Of a DNA stretch of 20,053 nucleotides, positions 19,186-20,053 are shown in pieces. Source of the stretch: Apostichopus californicus. Taxonomy: Eukaryota; Echinodermata; Holothuroidea; Aspidochirotida; Stichopodidae. Numbering within the stretch: the stretch's first letter is position 1; every line of letters begins with the position of its first letter. Made by a program: the position numbers and the translations under genes. Location: positions 1-20,053 of the forward strand of contig JAIPMN010004473.1 of the NCBI GenBank assembly GCA_020650975.1, given 5' to 3'. The notes below the pieces were generated by a model. That model saw only the letters and a list, made by a program, of their open reading frames with translations. It was not told the origin of the DNA and ran no database searches.

Positions 19186-19733
19186 AGGAACGCTAATTGA
19201 TCAGTGCCCACTCAATCTCGTCAAAACGAGACATGCACGATCGTGGCACACATAAGCAAAAATTATATATGTATGTATTAGTTTAACTAACTAGAGTTGG
19301 TGCAATAGGCCTACTTATAATGGTATATCACTCCCCGATAATTTAGATATTTTGATTTAGTTAGAATGAAATGTCAAATCTAACATTGGATTGGACTTTT
19401 AAATGTCATCTATATCTTCACACTTCGTAAAATATAAGTAAAATGTCAGTATGAATGAAAACTTAACGAGATGGTGACAGATTTGATCCTTTTTCCAACT
19501 ATTCAGAATTTGAAAGAACTTTGCTTACCGTCCCGGTTCTGTCAGCATACACTAGCGAAATTTTATCGATCCATCTTGAGGAAAAGTTGGCCGAACGTTT
19601 TCCTCATATGTGTCTCCTCTCCTAGTTCTACCATATTACACCTATCTCCCCCCTCTTACCAGTCAAGGATCCTGCGTCGATGCTGTCGGTTACGCATTTG
19701 TTATTAACATGCAGTATGCAGTGTGTACGCTTT

Positions 19734-20016
19734 CATAGGCGTAGGAGGCGGGGGCTGGGGGGGGGGGGATGCAGCCCCTCAAACAAATATTTTTATGAAA
19801 ATTCGGGCAATAGGGCCTATGCTGAGAATTTATCGGGCACCAACTGAAAAAAAATAAATTGTAATGATGTAGCTAAATGTAATTATTAGTTAAAAAACAA
19901 TTCTCCGTGGTTATTAAAATAAATTTCTAAGCTTGCCCGACTAATTCGCCATTACTAATGTAAATGCCTATATATGATACAAATTTTGGTAATATTTTTT
20001 CGGGCAAGTCGTTACA

Positions 20017-20053
<37 letters not shown>
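19734..20053. mobile_element. Possible start of another DNA transposon, cut by window end
   Basis: CATAGGCGTAGGAGGCGGGG resembles the GCGTAG plus G-run start of hAT-type elements. It is followed by AT-rich DNA with repeated CGGGCA words (19805, 19834, 20001) and GCTTGCCCGAC (19932). No opposite terminus is present, so this is tentative. Confidence 0.3.
20018..20053 (+). repeat. Poly-G run to window end
   Basis: The last 36 bases are uninterrupted G after TTACA. The length and the position at the end suggest a sequence or assembly boundary, or a real homopolymer at a transposon terminus. Confidence 0.95.

Noticed and set aside
1..20053. CRISPR arrays, operons or bacterial defence systems
   Set aside because: Spliced animal genes, SINEs and AT-rich noncoding DNA show this is eukaryotic; the only regular array is the contiguous minisatellite, which has no spacers.

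Overview
This is an intron-rich animal genomic window, AT-rich, with tRNA-derived SINEs, a small hAT-like DNA transposon, minisatellites, (CATA)n tracts and many G/C homopolymer runs. Phase 1-1 Ig and EGF-like exons, a mitochondrial complex I assembly factor and the recurrent TAGGCCTA-type octamers suggest a deuterostome invertebrate, most likely an echinoderm (possibly a sea cucumber). The taxon is inferred. No bacterial-style genes are present, and most long open frames are chance frames in noncoding DNA.

Two protein-coding genes can be assembled exon by exon, both on the minus strand and arranged head-to-tail. The first (8764 down to 4960) is a complete five-exon NDUFAF3 orthologue. Its coding parts sum to 534 nt (177 aa plus stop), every junction is GT-AG, and all phases are compatible.

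The second (14758 down to 10033) is an immunoglobulin-superfamily gene whose 5' end was not found. Its exons encode Ig, Ig, a short cysteine-rich EGF-like module and Ig, then a terminal exon with a hydrophobic C-terminus that resembles a GPI-attachment signal. All internal junctions are phase 1, so each module is a symmetrical cassette. This gene must end upstream of the NDUFAF3 promoter, which favours a short surface or GPI-anchored protein over a receptor kinase.

Layout: 1-4959 is AT-rich sequence with no confident gene, and contains a SINE-tail fragment, G-rich tracts and one copy of a dispersed repeat. 4960-8764 is NDUFAF3, with a 33-bp minisatellite in its last intron. 8765-10032 is intergenic and includes the NDUFAF3 upstream region. 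10033-14758 is the Ig gene, with a roughly 141-bp direct duplication in its last intron. 14759-20053 holds mainly repeats (second dispersed-repeat copy, hAT-like MITE, two SINE copies, the start of another possible DNA transposon, terminal poly-G) and one weak candidate upstream exon.

Nothing in the sequence indicates that the two genes work together. NDUFAF3 is a housekeeping mitochondrial factor, while the Ig gene probably encodes a cell-surface or secreted adhesion or recognition protein.
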